Source: Dehalococcoidia bacterium (GTDB lineage: Bacteria; Chloroflexota; Dehalococcoidia; Dehalococcoidales; Fen-1064). From it: 15,862 nt of DNA. Shown here piece by piece: positions 13,532 through 15,862 of this stretch. The translations under genes and the position numbers were made by a program. Every line of letters begins with the position of its first letter. Positions within the stretch are counted from its first letter, which is position 1. The notes below the pieces were generated by a model, which worked only from the letters and a program-made list of their open reading frames with translations, ran no database searches and was not told where the DNA came from. Location: contig PMCB01000123.1 of the NCBI GenBank assembly GCA_003153955.1, forward strand, positions 1 to 15,862. The letters are read 5' to 3'.

Positions 13532-15862
13532 CTATTTCCCCAATCTCACAATTGTCACCCCGTTGCCGCCTTCGCCCTTTTCACCCGGGCGGAAAGACTT
13601 CACCAGCGGGTGCGAATACAGCATGTCGCGGACAATCTGCCGCAGCACCCCCGTGCCGCTGCCGTGCACAATCCGTACTTGTGTCAAAGCCGATAGGCTG
13701 GCATCGTCCAGGTATTTGTTCAGCATCGACTCGACTTCTTCGGCCCGTTTCCCCAGCATCATCAGTTCCTGCGGCACTATTTTAGTCGGCGGCGGCTTAA
13801 TCAGCGGGACATAATTTACAGACCCGCGACTCTCCGAAGGCACCACCTTATCCACACCCTCCAGTCCCAGTTTAATCCGGGTCTGGCCGGACTGCACTTC
13901 GATTTCGCCGTTAATTATATCCACTTTTAAAACGGTGGCTTCCAGATTTGCCTCTTTCAGGTACACGGTATCCCCGGGCACGATAGTGTTATCCGGTTCG
14001 GCCTCGACTTCATTTTCCTTATCGGTGCTGGAGGGCGGCTGCCATTCTACCGTGCGGATTTTCTCCTGCACGTGGGCTAATGCTTTCCTTGTCCGGTCGA
14101 CCGAATCCCGCGATTTCTCTTTGCGCAAATCACCGGCCGCCTGCCGTATTTCCCGCTGTAATTCCGCCGCTTCGCTGACCACCCGGTCGCGCGTTTCCTG
14201 AATCACCGCTTTTTCCCTGGATTTCAGTTCTTTGACCAGTTTTTCCCATTCGCTTTTCAGCTTTTCGGTATCCTGCTTCGATTTTTCCAGTTCGATCCGC
14301 AATAGCTGCGTTTTATCTCTTTCTTCGGCTAAATGGGCCAGCAATGTTTCCATTTCCCTTGTGCCTTTGGACAGCATTTCCGTGGCCCGGTCGACGATAT
14401 CCGCGTCAAGCCCCAGACGTGCTGCCGTGGCCATGGCGTTACTGCCGCCGGGCAAGCCGACCGTCAGGTGATATGTCGGGGTTAAAGTCACCGGGTTGAT
14501 ATCCAGCGAAGCATTCTGCAAACCGGGTGTAACGTGCGCAAATATTTTCAAATCCCCGAGGTGGGTAGTCGCAATCGCCATCGTGGATTTTGCAAGAAAA
14601 TGCAAGAGAATGGCGCGGGATAATGCCGAGCCTTCCGCCGGGTCGGTGCTGGTGCCTAGCTCATCCAGCAGCACCATGCTTTTGTCCGTCGCCTGGTGGA
14701 TAATCCGAGTGATATTCGTGATATGCCAGCTGAAAGTCGAAAGCGTCTGCTCGATGCTCTGCTCGTCGCCTATATCCACAAAGACGCCGTCGAAAACCGG
14801 TATTTGACTCTTTTCCGAGGCCGGAATTGGTATGCCGGCCAGCGCCATCAGGCTCAGCAGACCGATAGTTTTCAGCGCCACTGTTTTGCCGCCGGTATTG
14901 GGGCCTGTAATCACCAGAATCGTGTAATCCTGCCCGATGACAATATCCAGGGGCACCGCCCGTTCGCCCAGCAGCGGATGCCTCGCCTCCAGCAGATGCA
15001 ATTCCGGCCTTTGTTCCTTGGTAAAAGGCACCATTTGCGGTTCGGCGGCTTTGGCCCGCCTGGCATATTTGGCTTTGGCGAAGATAAAATCCAGTTCCGC
15101 CGCCAGCGTCATGTCCCGGTTGATTTCTTTCTCGTGCAGCCCGACTTCAACACTGAGGCTGGTAAGGATCCTTTCGACTTCACGCCTTTCTTCATTTACA
15201 AACCCACGCAGCTCGTTGCCTTCTTCCACCGTTTCCCACGGCTCGACGAAAATGGTGGCCCCTGTATTGGAAACATCGTGGACAATGCCTTTGATTTCAT
15301 GTTTGGCTTCGATTTTCACCGGGATGACATAGCGGCCTTCCCGCTCGGTCACGATTTGCTCCTGCACCAGTTTCTGGCCGTCCGGCGACCGTACAAAACT
15401 CTCGAGGTTGCTCAGCATCTTGTGCCGCCGGTTGCGGATCTGCTGCCTCAATGAAGATAAATGTATCGAAGCCGAATCCTGAACTTCGCCGTCCACCGAA
15501 ATGCAGTTATCGATGCTCTTTTCCAGCGAGCGCAGTTCGACAATATTCTTGGCGATATCCCAGATGATAGGGAAATCCACCGCCATCTTGCTCAAAGTGG
15601 AATGCAGGTAGCGGATGTTGGCCAGCGCCTGTGCGACATGCGCCAGCGACAAAGGTTCCAGCATCTTGCCGCGCGCGGCTAATCCCACCGGTTCACGGAT
15701 ATCCTCAATCTCTCCGATGTGGAAATCGTGCTCTACGGCCAGTATCTGCCGGGCTTCGTACGACTGTTTGAATAACAGGTTTATTTTTTCGTAATCGGCG
15801 ATGGGCTGGAGGCTCAGTGCCAGCGCTGTGCTGGCAGGGAAAGACGTATATCCCGCGATGAT
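13532..15862 (-). CDS. mutS2: Endonuclease/ribosome-splitting ATPase MutS2, 5' end missing
   Basis: 776 residues are visible; about 10-20 N-terminal residues lie beyond the right edge (reading begins IIAGYTSFPAS, which is near the start of MutS2). In order: N-terminal lever/core (to about 300), ATPase with Walker A GPNTGGKTVALKT near 320 and Walker B VLLDELGTSTDP near 395, a long charged coiled coil at about 490-590, a KOW-like stretch near 620-660, and the C-terminal Smr domain. MutS2 lacks mismatch recognition; in Bacillus it detects collided ribosomes and splits them, and in other bacteria it has been linked to restraint of recombination. In the Smr domain HGSGTGVLRQIV is intact, but the leading LDLRG motif reads LMMLG. 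Internal GTG codons such as 15688 are not the start, since homology continues upstream in frame. Confidence 0.96.
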   Translation of the reverse strand: MIAGYTSFPASTALALSLQPIADYEKINLLFKQSYEARQILAVEHDFHIGEIEDIREPVGLAARGKMLEPLSLAHVAQALANIRYLHSTLSKMAVDFPIIWDIAKNIVELRSLEKSIDNCISVDGEVQDSASIHLSSLRQQIRNRRHKMLSNLESFVRSPDGQKLVQEQIVTEREGRYVIPVKIEAKHEIKGIVHDVSNTGATIFVEPWETVEEGNELRGFVNEERREVERILTSLSVEVGLHEKEINRDMTLAAELDFIFAKAKYARRAKAAEPQMVPFTKEQRPELHLLEARHPLLGERAVPLDIVIGQDYTILVITGPNTGGKTVALKTIGLLSLMALAGIPIPASEKSQIPVFDGVFVDIGDEQSIEQTLSTFSWHITNITRIIHQATDKSMVLLDELGTSTDPAEGSALSRAILLHFLAKSTMAIATTHLGDLKIFAHVTPGLQNASLDINPVTLTPTYHLTVGLPGGSNAMATAARLGLDADIVDRATEMLSKGTREMETLLAHLAEERDKTQLLRIELEKSKQDTEKLKSEWEKLVKELKSREKAVIQETRDRVVSEAAELQREIRQAAGDLRKEKSRDSVDRTRKALAHVQEKIRTVEWQPPSSTDKENEVEAEPDNTIVPGDTVYLKEANLEATVLKVDIINGEIEVQSGQTRIKLGLEGVDKVVPSESRGSVNYVPLIKPPPTKIVPQELMMLGKRAEEVESMLNKYLDDASLSALTQVRIVHGSGTGVLRQIVRDMLYSHPLVKSFRPGEKGEGGNGVTIVRLGK

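Noticed and set aside
14696..15454. 252-residue plus-strand ORF
   Set aside because: Lies wholly antisense to mutS2, whose ATPase motifs are unambiguous; low-complexity shadow with no family features.

Overview
This window looks bacterial, with roughly balanced base composition and dense, mostly co-directional genes. My best guess is an anaerobic Chloroflexota, perhaps Dehalococcoidia. That guess rests on gene content only: HisZ with short-form HisG, a BirA without a DNA-binding domain, a benzoate-CoA-ligase-like enzyme, an OYE-type reductase with a cysteine cluster, and a bacterial eRF1/Vms1-like protein beside mutS2. No rRNA, tRNA, CRISPR array, insertion sequence or phage gene was seen.

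Layout. (1) 1-1049, minus strand: the first 349 residues of an aromatic acyl-CoA ligase, cut by the left edge. (2) 1050-1530: intergenic, with a candidate promoter and several inverted repeats. (3) 1531-3080, minus: a two-gene unit of a GyrI-like small-molecule-binding protein followed by a MerR regulator that carries the same kind of effector domain. A promoter with the 19-bp spacer typical of MerR control lies just upstream. (4) 3119-3472, minus: a very short inorganic-pyrophosphatase-like protein with an incomplete metal site. (5) 3553-9453, minus: a histidine operon in the order promoter, leader peptide, attenuator, hisZ, hisG (two HisG domains in one chain), hisD, hisC, hisB. The other his genes (hisH, hisA, hisF, hisI/E) are not here. 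(6) 9480-10274, minus: birA, apparently leaderless. (7) 10304-12637, plus: a universal stress protein, then an OYE-family reductase and an isochorismatase-family hydrolase 12 nt apart. (8) 12660-15862, minus: mutS2 (cut by the right edge) followed by a Vms1/eRF1-like protein.

How the genes work together. The his genes are packed with overlaps or gaps of 1-20 nt and are preceded by a classic ribosome-mediated attenuator. The leader is a 25-codon ORF with six His codons, and three mutually exclusive RNA pairings can be traced base by base. MutS2 (splits collided ribosomes in Bacillus) next to a peptidyl-tRNA-hydrolase-like protein suggests a ribosome rescue unit. The GyrI-like/MerR pair looks like a self-regulated xenobiotic-response cassette.

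The items most worth following up are the his attenuator, the tandem HisG-HisG protein whose halves have decayed in complementary places, and the mutS2/Vms1-like pair whose putative catalytic glutamine is missing.
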